NCBI GenBank assembly: GCA_963799245.1
Contig: CAWCWN010000003.1
Location: 248,001 to 312,000, forward strand
Direction of reading: 5' to 3'
Source: CAWCWN01 sp963799245
GTDB lineage: Bacteria > Chloroflexota > Ktedonobacteria > Ktedonobacterales > Ktedonobacteraceae
Length of the DNA: 64,000 nucleotides
This document shows positions 45,403-54,102 of the stretch, in pieces. Under the pieces are notes generated by a model. That model searched no databases. It was given only the letters and a program-made list of their open reading frames with translations, and was not told where the DNA came from. Numbering within the stretch: position 1 is the stretch's first letter; every line of letters begins with the position of its first letter. The translations under genes and the position numbers were made by a program.

Positions 45403-46071
45403 ATGAATTTACTCCTCATTGGAGCACAGGGGTCAGGGAAGGGCACGCAGGCCGAATACCTTGTGCGCAAACTGCATATCCTCCCCATTGCGAGCGGAGA
45501 CCTGTTCCGCAAGGCCTTCGCAGAGAAGACCGAGCTGGGAATTCAGGCCAGAGCATTTATGGATCGAGGTGAACTGGTTCCCGACGATATCACCGTGAAA
45601 ATGGTCCTGCAACACATCAAGGAACTGGCTCCCACGCAAAGCTTCCTACTGGATGGCTTCCCACGCACGATTGCGCAGGCACGAGCCCTGGACCAGGGAT
45701 TGCAGAGTATAGGCCGGCAGCTTGACCTGGCGATCTATTTGAATGTGCCTCGCGAGGAGCTGCTCTCCAGGCTGGCAGGAAGATTTCTCTGCCAGGAACA
45801 TCAACACGTCTATAACACTTATTCGTACCCGCCAAAGGTAGCCGGTCTCTGCGATATCGACGGCAGCAAGTTATACCAGCGTTCAGACGATACGGGCCCG
45901 GCAATAGCGAGGCGCTTAGACATTTTCTTTCAAGACACCATCCACCTGCTCGAGTTCTATGTACAACAACATAAGCTGGTCGAAGTAAACGGCAACCAGG
46001 ATATCGACCAGGTACATGCAGCGCTTCTGAGCCGGATTCACCACTCCATAGCGGAACAGAAAGTATCATGA
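45403..46071 (+). CDS. adk: Adenylate kinase
   Basis: 222 residues; AAGGAG seven bases before ATG 45403. P-loop GAQGSGKGTQ (~7-16), AMP-binding SGDLFRKA (~32) and LLDGFPRTIAQA (~83-94), then AGRFLCQEHQHVYN and GLCDIDGSKLYQRSDD, which form a long-type lid with two cysteines rather than the usual four-Cys zinc site. It interconverts ATP+AMP and two ADP in the cytosol. Adk usually sits between secY and infA in ribosomal operons; here it is isolated among gene fragments, so it may be a second or relocated copy. Confidence 0.9.
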   Translation: MNLLLIGAQGSGKGTQAEYLVRKLHILPIASGDLFRKAFAEKTELGIQARAFMDRGELVPDDITVKMVLQHIKELAPTQSFLLDGFPRTIAQARALDQGLQSIGRQLDLAIYLNVPREELLSRLAGRFLCQEHQHVYNTYSYPPKVAGLCDIDGSKLYQRSDDTGPAIARRLDIFFQDTIHLLEFYVQQHKLVEVNGNQDIDQVHAALLSRIHHSIAEQKVS

Positions 46072-46211
46072 CGATCGCGAGGCCGCGCGACATAGCCGGC
46101 CTCGCTTCAAACAAGCGCGCAGGTCAAGCCCGCTGCGCAAACGCAGAGCATTTTTAGCGCCAGGCCATAGGCAAGGCCAAAAGAGTTCGGCCGGCATCGC
46201 TTACAGCGGCA

Positions 46212-46559
46212 TTGCCTGGACTAGATAAAGGACTTTGCTATGTCCGGCACCACACGCCTGCGTACATCCTCAAGGCTTTCCTCCGCATGGATAGGGCGGC
46301 CCTCTTAAGTGTGCAGATTGCACAGGACAAGGCCTTTACCGCCATCAGCTTTGGTGGGCTGGCCACTCATGAATGGGATGACTTCATCAAGAATGACCCG
46401 CCTCTATTGCATGGCATCGTTAAAACCGAGCGCTTAATCGTATTTGGCGGTGGCTATGCGATTAAGACGGCGCAGGGTATAATCGGGGGGATTGGCGTCA
46501 GTGGGGGCCACTACACAGAGGATATGCAGGTCGCCGAGGCGGGCCTGACCGCGCTCTAA
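46212..46559 (+). pseudogene. 5'-truncated GlcG/HbpS-like (DUF336) gene
   Basis: From ~46270 the frame encodes LKAFLRMDRAALLSVQIAQD, KAFTAISFGG and a C-terminal GIGVSGGHYTEDMQVAEAGL, diagnostic of the GlcG/HbpS heme-interacting family. The family N-terminus (about 40 residues, including the first helix and strand) is missing, and the residues before LKAF do not match. No ribosome-binding site precedes a suitable start. It ends 44 bases before the monooxygenase gene. Likely a remnant, though a short product from an internal ATG cannot be excluded. Confidence 0.65.
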
Positions 46560-46603
46560 CAGCCTTGCAGGCCTGCCTATCTCTGAGAGAGAGAGAGAAG
46601 AGT

Positions 46604-47599
46604 ATGGAACGCGTAGCAATATACCTGCAGGACAAACATTCCATTCGCGAAGGCATGGCATACGCGCAGTACGCCGAGCAACGCGGCTATGAAGCCGTGT
46701 GGCAGGCGGAATCGCGCCTCGTACGCGACGCAATAGTACCTATGGCCGCCTTCGCGGCGGTGACGGAGCACATGAAAATCGGCAGCGGTGTAATCAATAA
46801 CTGGACGCGCAATATCGGGCTACTTGCCGCTACCTTCCTCACGCTGGACGATCTCGCGCCAGATCGCATCATCTGTGGCCTCGGAGCATGGTGGGATCCA
46901 CTGGCCAAAAATGTTGGCATCGAACGTAAAAAGCCGCTCAAGGCGATGCGCGAGACCATCGAAGTAATGAAACGCCTGCTCAACATGGAGCGCGTTACCT
47001 TCCACGGCGAATTCCACCATGTGGATGGCATTGAGCTCGATGTCGTCCATGGACGCCGCACAGCACGCAATGTGCCAATCTACATCGGCGCGACGCATAT
47101 GGGCATGATGGAGCTGGCGGGCGAAATCGCCGCTGGTGTGGTGCTCAACTATTGCGTGCCACCGGCATACAACTCCACAGCCTTACAGCATATCGCGAGC
47201 GGCGCGCAGAAGGCCGGGCGCAAGCTCGCAGACATCGATCGGCCCCAGTTGATCGTGTGCTCGGTGGATCACGATCACCAACGGGCAGTGCAGGCGGCGA
47301 AGGAATTGATTACACAATACCTCGCGCAGCAGCCCCATATCGCGCAGGCAAGCGGCACGCCTCCGGAAACGGTGCAGAAGGTGCAGACCATCCTAGGGTG
47401 GCCCGCAAGCAGGGCCCAGATCCATGAGGCAATGCAGCTTATACCCGACGAATTAATTGAACGCATCACCGCCAGCGGGACACCGGACGAAGTCCGTGCG
47501 AAGGTTGAGGAATACAAGCGCAACGGCTGCACCTGCCCGATCCTCTACCCCCTGGGCGACGATGTGAAGCTGATGATTGATACATTCGCGCAGGCCTGA
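46604..47599 (+). CDS. Luciferase-like flavin/F420-dependent oxidoreductase
   Basis: 331 residues from ATG 46604, with a GAGAGAAGAG purine-rich ribosome-binding stretch. TIM-barrel luciferase family features: VAIYLQDKHSIREGMAYAQY, YEAVWQAESRLVRDAIVPMA, MKIGSGVINNWTRN, RIICGLGAWWDPLAKNVGIE and a C-terminal PDEVRAKVEEYKRNGCTCPI. The pattern is closest to the methylene-tetrahydromethanopterin-reductase-like branch, whose members often use F420. The substrate is unknown. It is a separate protein from the megasynthase monooxygenase domain at ~17-18 kb. Confidence 0.85.
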   Translation: MERVAIYLQDKHSIREGMAYAQYAEQRGYEAVWQAESRLVRDAIVPMAAFAAVTEHMKIGSGVINNWTRNIGLLAATFLTLDDLAPDRIICGLGAWWDPLAKNVGIERKKPLKAMRETIEVMKRLLNMERVTFHGEFHHVDGIELDVVHGRRTARNVPIYIGATHMGMMELAGEIAAGVVLNYCVPPAYNSTALQHIASGAQKAGRKLADIDRPQLIVCSVDHDHQRAVQAAKELITQYLAQQPHIAQASGTPPETVQKVQTILGWPASRAQIHEAMQLIPDELIERITASGTPDEVRAKVEEYKRNGCTCPILYPLGDDVKLMIDTFAQA

Positions 47600-47626
47600 C
47601 AGGACCATCGCCAGATGTCACGTCCC

Positions 47627-47839
47627 CTACAGCTGCACGCGGGTAATGGCTCCCTCTGAGGCCGAAGAGACCATTGCGGCATATTTAGCGAAGACGCCAC
47701 TCGTATAGCTTGGAGCGGGCTCCGTCTGCTTGATCCACTCGTCGAGATCGCCATCACTGGCGCTCAGGCAAGCCTCAATACCTACGCTGGCGGGATCTGC
47801 ACCGATCTCATTTTGTGGGAAGGTGATTCCTATCTGCAT
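47627..47839 (-). pseudogene. Composite scar: monooxygenase N-terminus joined to IlvD C-terminus
   Basis: From ATG 47839 the frame encodes MQIGITFPQNEIGADPASV, the typical start of a luciferase-like monooxygenase. After about 25 residues it becomes EWIKQTEPAPSYTSGVFAKY, AAMVSSASEGAI and ends at 47627, which is the C-terminal end of dihydroxy-acid dehydratase (IlvD). The two have no functional relation; a deletion has fused the ends of two genes. Confidence 0.72.
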
Positions 47840-47893
47840 AGTGGGATACCTCACGATCCTGTTGGAGGCATGTATCAACCGTCATGATCTCCC

Positions 47894-48448
47894 TCAGGTA
47901 GCACCTTCATAAAGCGCGGCCCGGTCTTCCAGTATATCCTTTAATGTCTGCAGATCAAAGCCGAGCTGGCGGCGGGCAACGCTCACGAGCACTGGCTCGC
48001 TATGCTCCAGTACGCCCTCTATAAGAGAGATGTGCCCTTCGCAGGAGAGGTTGGTCCGGCCATCCGCGAGCGGCTCGAGCTGGTAACTAAAGAGGCAGGG
48101 CGAAATCCCTGAGGTGCTTTTGATGGTCAGGTAGCGACAGGGTTCACACTCAATAATCTCAAAAGTAATATCGAAGCTCCTGCCCAGAAAATGAACAGTG
48201 CTGTTCATCCTGCTCCCTACCTGTATCGCCCCCTGCGAGATTATTTTTACCGCGGTCGTGATGCCTGACCAGTGAACGTGGTTTTCAAAGTCGCTGAGGT
48301 AGGCAAAGATTACCTCGCTGGGCAGGTTGATGAAAATGCTCTGCTTGACTTTCAGTTTATTCAACTGGACCTCCACTCCTGTCATGTACAAAGGTTGGCC
48401 ACAGCTAGCAATAGCGCTAGAAGTTACCGACTCCTCGTAAATGTTCAA
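47894..48448 (-). CDS. SRPBCC (START-like) family protein
   Basis: 184 residues at most; the likely domain start is near residue 20 (VQLNKLKVKQSIFINLPSEV), so a start at ATG 48385 is also possible. The helix-grip pattern is visible: VIFAYLSDFENHVHW, VGSRMNSTVHFLGRSFDITF, RYLTIKSTSGISPCLFSYQL and a long C-terminal helix VLVSVARRQLGFDLQTLKDI. Family members bind hydrophobic ligands or act as cyclases/chaperones; the role here is unknown. It follows a hypothetical gene by five bases on the same strand. Confidence 0.75.
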   Translation of the reverse strand: MNIYEESVTSSAIASCGQPLYMTGVEVQLNKLKVKQSIFINLPSEVIFAYLSDFENHVHWSGITTAVKIISQGAIQVGSRMNSTVHFLGRSFDITFEIIECEPCRYLTIKSTSGISPCLFSYQLEPLADGRTNLSCEGHISLIEGVLEHSEPVLVSVARRQLGFDLQTLKDILEDRAALYEGAT

Positions 48449-48453
48449 CCTCT

Positions 48454-48864
48454 TTATGCACTATGGGAAAGAGCAGGGTCACTCCCATAATCCCAGGGAG
48501 AGGGTTTGAGCATGACGCTATCTACTTTGACCGATACAAAAAGTTCCCTCATTATCGAACAGACACTTTTTTCGATTGCGAGCTTCGTATGCTCTTTCAT
48601 ATATGGCAGTGATTTTATGCGCGGAAGTGAAATAGAGCCCTGGTCAGCACACTGGGCGTCTATCTGGACCGAGCAATGGCGCAGATCATGGTGCTGGTCA
48701 GGAGAGAAACGAATAGTCACATCATCTACCGTGCCCCCGCCAAAAAGTTCAAGCAAGACATGTCCCATTACATTTTCTACCATGAGTTCGGCAGTCTCGA
48801 CATCATCTGGTATTACTTCAAAGAACTTGTCATAGCACTGCATGTGAATCTGAAGAGTACACAT
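48454..48864 (-). CDS. Hypothetical protein
   Basis: 136 residues, acidic, with no recognised domain. It contains FEVIPDDVETAELMVENVMG and VTIRFSPDQHHDLRHCSVQI; no signal peptide or membrane segment. It is first of a two-gene unit with the SRPBCC gene and divergent from the NB-ARC/TPR regulator, which may control it through the palindrome at 48904. Confidence 0.5.
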   Translation of the reverse strand: MCTLQIHMQCYDKFFEVIPDDVETAELMVENVMGHVLLELFGGGTVDDVTIRFSPDQHHDLRHCSVQIDAQCADQGSISLPRIKSLPYMKEHTKLAIEKSVCSIMRELFVSVKVDSVMLKPSPWDYGSDPALSHSA

Positions 48865-48903
48865 TGGCGCTTCCTTTTCTTCTCTATTGATCTATAGCTG
48901 CGA

Positions 48904-48970
48904 TTTGAGTATACTCAAAAAGGTCCAATTCTACCAGAGTCTGTGGTTACCCAAAGTCTACCCAGAGTCT
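48904..48970. promoter_or_regulatory. Operator-like palindrome and three direct repeats between divergent genes
   Basis: TTTGAGTATACTCAAA (48904-48919) is a perfect 16-bp palindrome. CCAGAGTCT occurs at 48934-48942 and 48962-48970, with CCAAAGTCT at 48951-48959. All lie within the 142 bases between the hypothetical gene (48864, minus) and the NB-ARC regulator (49007, plus). Confidence 0.6.
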
Positions 48971-49006
48971 ACTGAAAAATGACCTTGCTGTTTGAGAGGA
49001 GCAAAT

Positions 49007-51598
49007 GTGAAAAGTAGCAGACACGGGAGCAGTGCCACCTTCGGCGAGATTGTACAGGATTACCTGCGGGCGAGCGGCTATTTACAGAAGCAGCTGGCCG
49101 ATGAGCTTGGCTTGCATCCCAAAGTACTCAGCCGCAAGCTCAATGGCACCGCAGATGCCCACCTGACGCAGCAGGAAGTATGGCTGGTCATCAAGATCCT
49201 GGCCGGCTGGTGCGCCATCACCACGCGGGAAGAAGCGTTACACCTGCTCAAACTGGCACAGATGGATCCTGCCACCACCAGTCCTGAAGAATGGCAATCT
49301 CCTCCCCTCAGCTACCTTGCCACCGCACGTACTCAATCCCCTGGCAGCGGAACTTCTGGCTTTTCTCATTACTCCTTCACGCATAATCTACCTCCTCCGT
49401 CAACGCGACTCATCGGTCGAGAGTGGGCTGTGGATCGACTCCGCCAGCTACTTGGTCGCGACGAAGTGCGTCTTTTAACACTGGTCGGTGCGGGTGGCAG
49501 CGGCAAGACACGCCTCGCTCTGTACGTGGCGCATGAGCTGAGCAGTGACTTTGAGCATGGAGCGTGGCTCGTGGCCCTGGCGGGAGTAAGCGAAGCTGAA
49601 CAGGTGCCGATGAGCATTATGTCGGCGCTGAATATTCAATCCGCGCCCGGCATTGCGCCCGTCCAGAGCCTGGTTGCCTACCTGCGCACTAAACACCTGT
49701 TGCTGCTGCTGGATAACTTCGAGCAGCTGGGAGCGGCTACGGCGGTCGTGGATGAGATCCTGGCGACGGCTCCCGGCGTCAAGATGATGGTCACCAGCCG
49801 GGCGGTGCTGCACCTGTATGGTGAGCACGAATTCAGCGTCCCACCCCTGGATGTTCCCGATCTCAGCATTTCACTGGACACGGCGGAACTTGCCCAGTAT
49901 GGCGCCGTCCAGCTCTTCGTCGAACGCGCGCAGGCGCTGGTGCCTGATTTTACGCTGACCGCCGCAAACGCAGCCGATATAGCGCAGATCTGTGCCAGGG
50001 CTGATGGTTTACCGCTGGCGCTGGAACTGGCGGCTGCACGCATCAAGGTGCTCTCACCGGCACTGTTGTTAGAACAGCTCTCACTCTCACGCCTGCCCCT
50101 GCTCAGCGCGGGCGCCAAGAATTTGCCTAGCCGGCAACAGACCCTGCGCAATACCATGGTGTGGAGCTACGACCTGCTCTCTGCGAACGAGCGGGCGTGG
50201 TTTGCCCGCCTGGGAGTGTTTAACGGGAGCTGGTCGCTTGAGGCGGCGCAGGCGATGATGCAGGCTGTAGCAGAGGACCAGGCGGGCGGAGCCGTGACCG
50301 GCTTCATGCTGGATATACTCAAACAGCTGATAGACAACAGTCTGCTCGCGCGCCTGCCGGATTCCGCTGCGGATAAACAGGTGCGCTTTTCGATGCTGGA
50401 AACATTACACGAGTTTGCGCTGGAACAGTTGAGCGCGCAGTGTGAATTTGAGCGCCTGCGCGACTGGCATGCCCGCTATTACATGGAGCTTGCGGAGGCG
50501 GCCGAGCTAGGCTTCAGAGGCCCTCAGCAGCTCAGCTGGCTGTCGCAGTTGATCAGGGATCACGCTAATCTACAGGCGGCCTTCGAATGGTCGCTGCAGC
50601 GAGCTCGCGTCGGCATGAGCATAGCCGCCCCTACCCTGCGCGTGGAGGAGCCCTCTGTGGAGAGCGAGCAGGCGATCCCCGCCGTTGAAGTGTGCCTGCG
50701 TCTGGTCGCAGCCCTGCGACCTTACTGGGAGTGGCGAGGTTACCTGAATGAGGGGCGGAGCCAGCTGGGAGCAGCCCTGGCGCTGCCCCTCGTGACAGGA
50801 GCCAGCAGGTCGGTGCTGGCGGCGCGAGCCAAGGCCTTGAGTGAGGCCGCCCGCCTGGTATGTTTACAAAATGACCAGCAACGCTCGCTGGAACTGGCCG
50901 AAGAGAGTATCGCGCTCTGGCGGCAACTGCAAGACGCAAATGGGCTGGCCACCGCCTTGCTGCACCGCGGTTGGGCGGCTCATGCTCTAGGAGAATATGA
51001 ACTCGCCAAACAGGTCTACCGCGAAGGCCTTGAGCGCATCTCGCCGGCGGGTGACAGCTGGCTGCGCGCCCAGCTTCTTTTTTACCTGGCCGCGGCGGCG
51101 GGGTTCACCTCTGATTTTGAGCAAATGCACTCTTGCTATGCCCAGAGCAAAGAGCTATTTGAGCAGGTGGGTGACAAAAGCGCGGTCGCCGATCTGTTGA
51201 AAGACCAGGGTGGCATAACGATCCTGGAAGGCAAATACTCGCAGGCCATCGACTACCTGCTGACGAGTGTGAAAATGTGCTATGAGCTGGGCCATAGACA
51301 ATTTGTTGCAACGTGCATGGGCTCCTTAAGTTTTGCCTTTGGGATGAGGGGAGAGCCAGAGCCGGCGCTGGCCAGCATTTATTCGGCCCGCCTGGGCGGT
51401 GCGGCCGATGGTCTGATGGATGCCGTTGGCCTGACTCCCTGGACAAGGACCAATCCATTGGCGCTGGCGGTACGCCAGTATATTCGCTCCCAGGTTGATG
51501 AGCAAAGCTACGAGACCGCCTGGTCCGAGGGTCGCAAGCTCACGGCAGAACAGGCGATTGAACTGGCCCAGCGCCTGGCAGGCGCCGGGCCGTTTTGA
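49007..51598 (+). CDS. XRE-type HTH, NB-ARC/AAA ATPase and TPR regulator
   Basis: 863 residues from GTG 49007, with GAGGAG seven bases upstream; the TTG five codons earlier overlaps that site. Helix-turn-helix ~15-60 (YLQKQLADELGLHPKVLSRK). NTPase core from ~130: TRLIGREWAVDRLRQLLG, Walker A LVGAGGSGKTRLAL, Walker B HLLLLLDNFEQL, and a MVTSRAVL sensor motif and GLPLALELAAARI typical of NB-ARC/STAND regulators. The C-terminal half has helical TPR-like repeats (LATALLHRGWAAHALGEYEL; CYELGHRQFVATCMGSLSFA). STAND proteins act as ligand-triggered switches; the target is probably the divergent pair at 47.9-48.9 kb. Confidence 0.87.
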   Translation: MKSSRHGSSATFGEIVQDYLRASGYLQKQLADELGLHPKVLSRKLNGTADAHLTQQEVWLVIKILAGWCAITTREEALHLLKLAQMDPATTSPEEWQSPPLSYLATARTQSPGSGTSGFSHYSFTHNLPPPSTRLIGREWAVDRLRQLLGRDEVRLLTLVGAGGSGKTRLALYVAHELSSDFEHGAWLVALAGVSEAEQVPMSIMSALNIQSAPGIAPVQSLVAYLRTKHLLLLLDNFEQLGAATAVVDEILATAPGVKMMVTSRAVLHLYGEHEFSVPPLDVPDLSISLDTAELAQYGAVQLFVERAQALVPDFTLTAANAADIAQICARADGLPLALELAAARIKVLSPALLLEQLSLSRLPLLSAGAKNLPSRQQTLRNTMVWSYDLLSANERAWFARLGVFNGSWSLEAAQAMMQAVAEDQAGGAVTGFMLDILKQLIDNSLLARLPDSAADKQVRFSMLETLHEFALEQLSAQCEFERLRDWHARYYMELAEAAELGFRGPQQLSWLSQLIRDHANLQAAFEWSLQRARVGMSIAAPTLRVEEPSVESEQAIPAVEVCLRLVAALRPYWEWRGYLNEGRSQLGAALALPLVTGASRSVLAARAKALSEAARLVCLQNDQQRSLELAEESIALWRQLQDANGLATALLHRGWAAHALGEYELAKQVYREGLERISPAGDSWLRAQLLFYLAAAAGFTSDFEQMHSCYAQSKELFEQVGDKSAVADLLKDQGGITILEGKYSQAIDYLLTSVKMCYELGHRQFVATCMGSLSFAFGMRGEPEPALASIYSARLGGAADGLMDAVGLTPWTRTNPLALAVRQYIRSQVDEQSYETAWSEGRKLTAEQAIELAQRLAGAGPF

Positions 51599-51845
51599 GC
51601 CGTCATTCAATTCAAGCGGGCCTCGCCGCCGGCTCCCTCTCCTCCTCCGCGCATAAGAGCGGCCGGGCCACGTTCTCGAGCCCTTGTCGCTTTATATACA
51701 CTTGATGCGCGTTTAGGCAGTTTTAAAGAACCCATCACTGCAGGCGAGCGCAGGCCGCAAGCTCATCTGCACGACAAAATGCGAGGAAAATTTGTCAGAT
51801 GCACTCTTTTCTTTTGGCGGCGCATGACGATAGTTTAGTAAAAAG

Positions 51846-51887
51846 GAAAGGAGGGTAAGCTGCTATGAAAGGAGGGTAAGCTGCTAT
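51846..51887 (+). repeat. Perfect tandem duplication of a 21-bp ribosome-binding region
   Basis: A 21-base unit containing AAAGGAGGG and ending GCTAT is repeated exactly at 51846-51866 and 51867-51887, one base before ATG 51889. The junction makes a minimal leader frame ATG AAA GGA GGG TAA (51865-51879) whose stop overlaps the second ribosome-binding site. Confidence 0.85.
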
Positions 51888-51888
51888 A

Positions 51889-52866
51889 ATGAACGAACAA
51901 CAGGGGTCGGGTATTGATTTGCACAAGCTCAAACCGACAGAGATTGTACAGAACGTCGATGAAAAGGTTAAACCATACGCGGCCTTTCTCAGCAAATTCA
52001 GCCATGACTGGACATCGACGCTGGCCAGGGCGCTGGCTTATAGCCTGCTCACCACCATGTTCCCTATCACCCTGGTAATCCTCTCCATACTGGGCCTCGC
52101 GATAAGCTCGCTGGCCCCCCAGGCGCAGGGTGTGCTTGTCAGTCATATGAAGAGCGCCATCCCCAGCGTCATCTCATCGGGCGATCTTATTTCGACTGCG
52201 CTCAAGCAGCTGGGGAAGGTTTCCGGTATCCTGGGAGTCATCTCCGTCATTCTCGCGATTTTTACCGGCTCACGTCTCTTCCTGCTCATCGAGCAATGTT
52301 TCAATATCATCTATCGCACGCATTCACGTCCGCCCCTGCGCCAGAATAGCGTGGCTATTGGTATGCTCCTGCTCTTTCTCATCCTTATCCCCCTCATGAT
52401 AGCCGCCTCGAGCGCGCCGGCCATCATCACCGCTATCTTAAAAAACACGCCCGCGGGCCATACCCCCTTCAGCGGCCTGCTCTTTAACGCCCTGGGGTTC
52501 CTTGGCAGCCTGCTCGCGGGATGGATCCTCTTCCAGGCCATCTATATGATTGTCCCCAATATGCGCATCAGCTTCGTTCGCAGCTGGCGCGGGGCCCTTG
52601 TGGCAGCCCTGGCGCTGCAAATCTTCCTGTCGCTCTTTCCCATCTATGCGACACACTTCCTGGGGGGCTTCATCGGGCAGGTAGGTTTCGCCATCATTCT
52701 GCTGGCCTTCTTCTACTATTTCGGACTTATCCTCCTCCTGGGGGCCGAGGTCAACGCATTTTTCTTTGAGCACGTCGATAAAACGGATGACCTTGCCGAC
52801 TTGGTATACAGTGCCGCCCACGCAGTAGATGGTGATCAGGCCGCTACAGAGAAGCAAGCGAGCTGA
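51889..52866 (+). CDS. YihY/BrkB-family inner membrane protein
   Basis: 325 residues with about six transmembrane segments. Family marks: ARALAYSLLTTMFPITLVIL (~46-65), FTGSRLFLLIEQCFNIIY (~125-142), PNMRISFVRSWRGALVAALA (~223-242) and GQVGFAIILLAFFYYFGLIL followed by LGAEVNAFFFE. Often misnamed ribonuclease BN; the true function is unknown and transport or envelope roles are proposed. The ribosome-binding region is duplicated. The preceding 290-base gap holds nothing else recognised. Confidence 0.9.
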   Translation: MNEQQGSGIDLHKLKPTEIVQNVDEKVKPYAAFLSKFSHDWTSTLARALAYSLLTTMFPITLVILSILGLAISSLAPQAQGVLVSHMKSAIPSVISSGDLISTALKQLGKVSGILGVISVILAIFTGSRLFLLIEQCFNIIYRTHSRPPLRQNSVAIGMLLLFLILIPLMIAASSAPAIITAILKNTPAGHTPFSGLLFNALGFLGSLLAGWILFQAIYMIVPNMRISFVRSWRGALVAALALQIFLSLFPIYATHFLGGFIGQVGFAIILLAFFYYFGLILLLGAEVNAFFFEHVDKTDDLADLVYSAAHAVDGDQAATEKQAS

Positions 52867-53180
52867 CTCGCTCACCTTTGCAGGCGCCGCGCGCTCATCT
52901 CGCCGCCAAAGGTCAGGCCTGAGCACTGGATGCAGCTGGATGGGAACCGGCTCATGGTCCTGCGCCAAGCTCACAATGCCATCGCTATACGGCCCTTTGA
53001 GCCACCGTTACGATGTTCTATTGCCTTGCGTTCAGATGACTTCCCGCTCGCCATCATTTTTCGGATATCTCAGCCCGTCGCTTGCGCGGTCTGCATATCT
53101 GCGCCACGCCCGGCAATGGCTCGCTTTGATATATAATAGGCTCAAGGAAGAAATATATGTATGTTCTGGAGCGAGCGTAA
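52867..53180. other. Intergenic region without recognised features
   Basis: 314 bases. Short frames on both strands lack ribosome-binding sites or family similarity. A possible AT-rich promoter patch (TTTGATATATAATA near 53128) precedes the next gene. Confidence 0.3.
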
Positions 53181-53966
53181 ATGACGGAGGACAAGCGACG
53201 ACGAGGCGCAGAAAAAGAACACTTCTGGCAAAAGATCGAGATCGTGCAGTTAGGAGAGGAGTTTCAGCTGTTCGACCTATCACGTGAGCGCACACAGGTG
53301 CGCTTCTCGGATGATGGTGCTTTTGCTGGTTTGAGATCGAGCATACGCCTGGAGACAGGATTTCTTGGCCGGCTCCCTCTCTCTATCTCCGCCGCCCCCT
53401 ATGCAAAGGCAAGATACAGCGTGATTACACCTTTCGAGCGCGAACGAGGGTACCCTCTCGATCAAGAGGATCTCTCCCTGCCCAGCAGGGCAGCGAAAAT
53501 CGGCAGGCTGCAATACGAACTTGCCGAGGTCATCGAGGGCCTGTATCTCCTGGTTTTTGTGGCAAATGAGGATATGGCATTAAATGGCATGTTGCAGGCG
53601 CTCTTATTGGAGAACGCGGCCGCCCCCCATGCGCGAGATGGCGCAACGCTGCTGCGTCATCTGTTCTTGACCTTGAAATTTCCCCGCGGGTCATCTTTTA
53701 CCGCGCGCGCATTGTTCAATCCCCAGCGGAGTTTGCTGCGCTTCGGCTCATTTTTCCCCTCTGATACCGGCCCGTTGCCCACCGGGAAAGGTAGCATATC
53801 CACTGCCGGCAACGGCGCAAGTGGACGCGGCCCTTTGCACAATGGCAACGCGCTTGCGGCGGAGGATTTAAGTGAGGGATGTGATATCCTGCTCCCGTTT
53901 GACCAGGAAAAGTTACAGATGATCCGTGCGCGCTTTCTCTTCCTCCCCCTTGTAGAGCCTGAGTAG
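53181..53966 (+). CDS. Hypothetical protein
   Basis: 261 residues; GGAG nine bases before ATG 53181. Not recognised. The N-terminal part is charged (MTEDKRRRGAEKEHFWQKIE), the middle suggests a beta-rich fold (FDLSRERTQVRFSDDGAF), and a low-complexity Gly/Ser linker (STAGNGASGRGPLHNGN) precedes a short C-terminal segment. No signal peptide or membrane segment. It stands alone; the next feature is an insertion sequence. Confidence 0.6.
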   Translation: MTEDKRRRGAEKEHFWQKIEIVQLGEEFQLFDLSRERTQVRFSDDGAFAGLRSSIRLETGFLGRLPLSISAAPYAKARYSVITPFERERGYPLDQEDLSLPSRAAKIGRLQYELAEVIEGLYLLVFVANEDMALNGMLQALLLENAAAPHARDGATLLRHLFLTLKFPRGSSFTARALFNPQRSLLRFGSFFPSDTGPLPTGKGSISTAGNGASGRGPLHNGNALAAEDLSEGCDILLPFDQEKLQMIRARFLFLPLVEPE

Positions 53967-54102
53967 TCTCTACTGCGCTTGCACTTTCCTGTCGCAAACT
54001 GCAAGAACCTGGATGAGATCCGTCTATCGTCAAGCCGTTATCCGTCTTTCGTATGCTGACATGATAACAGAAGGATCTTTTTTAATCAAGCCGGTTACAG
54101 TG

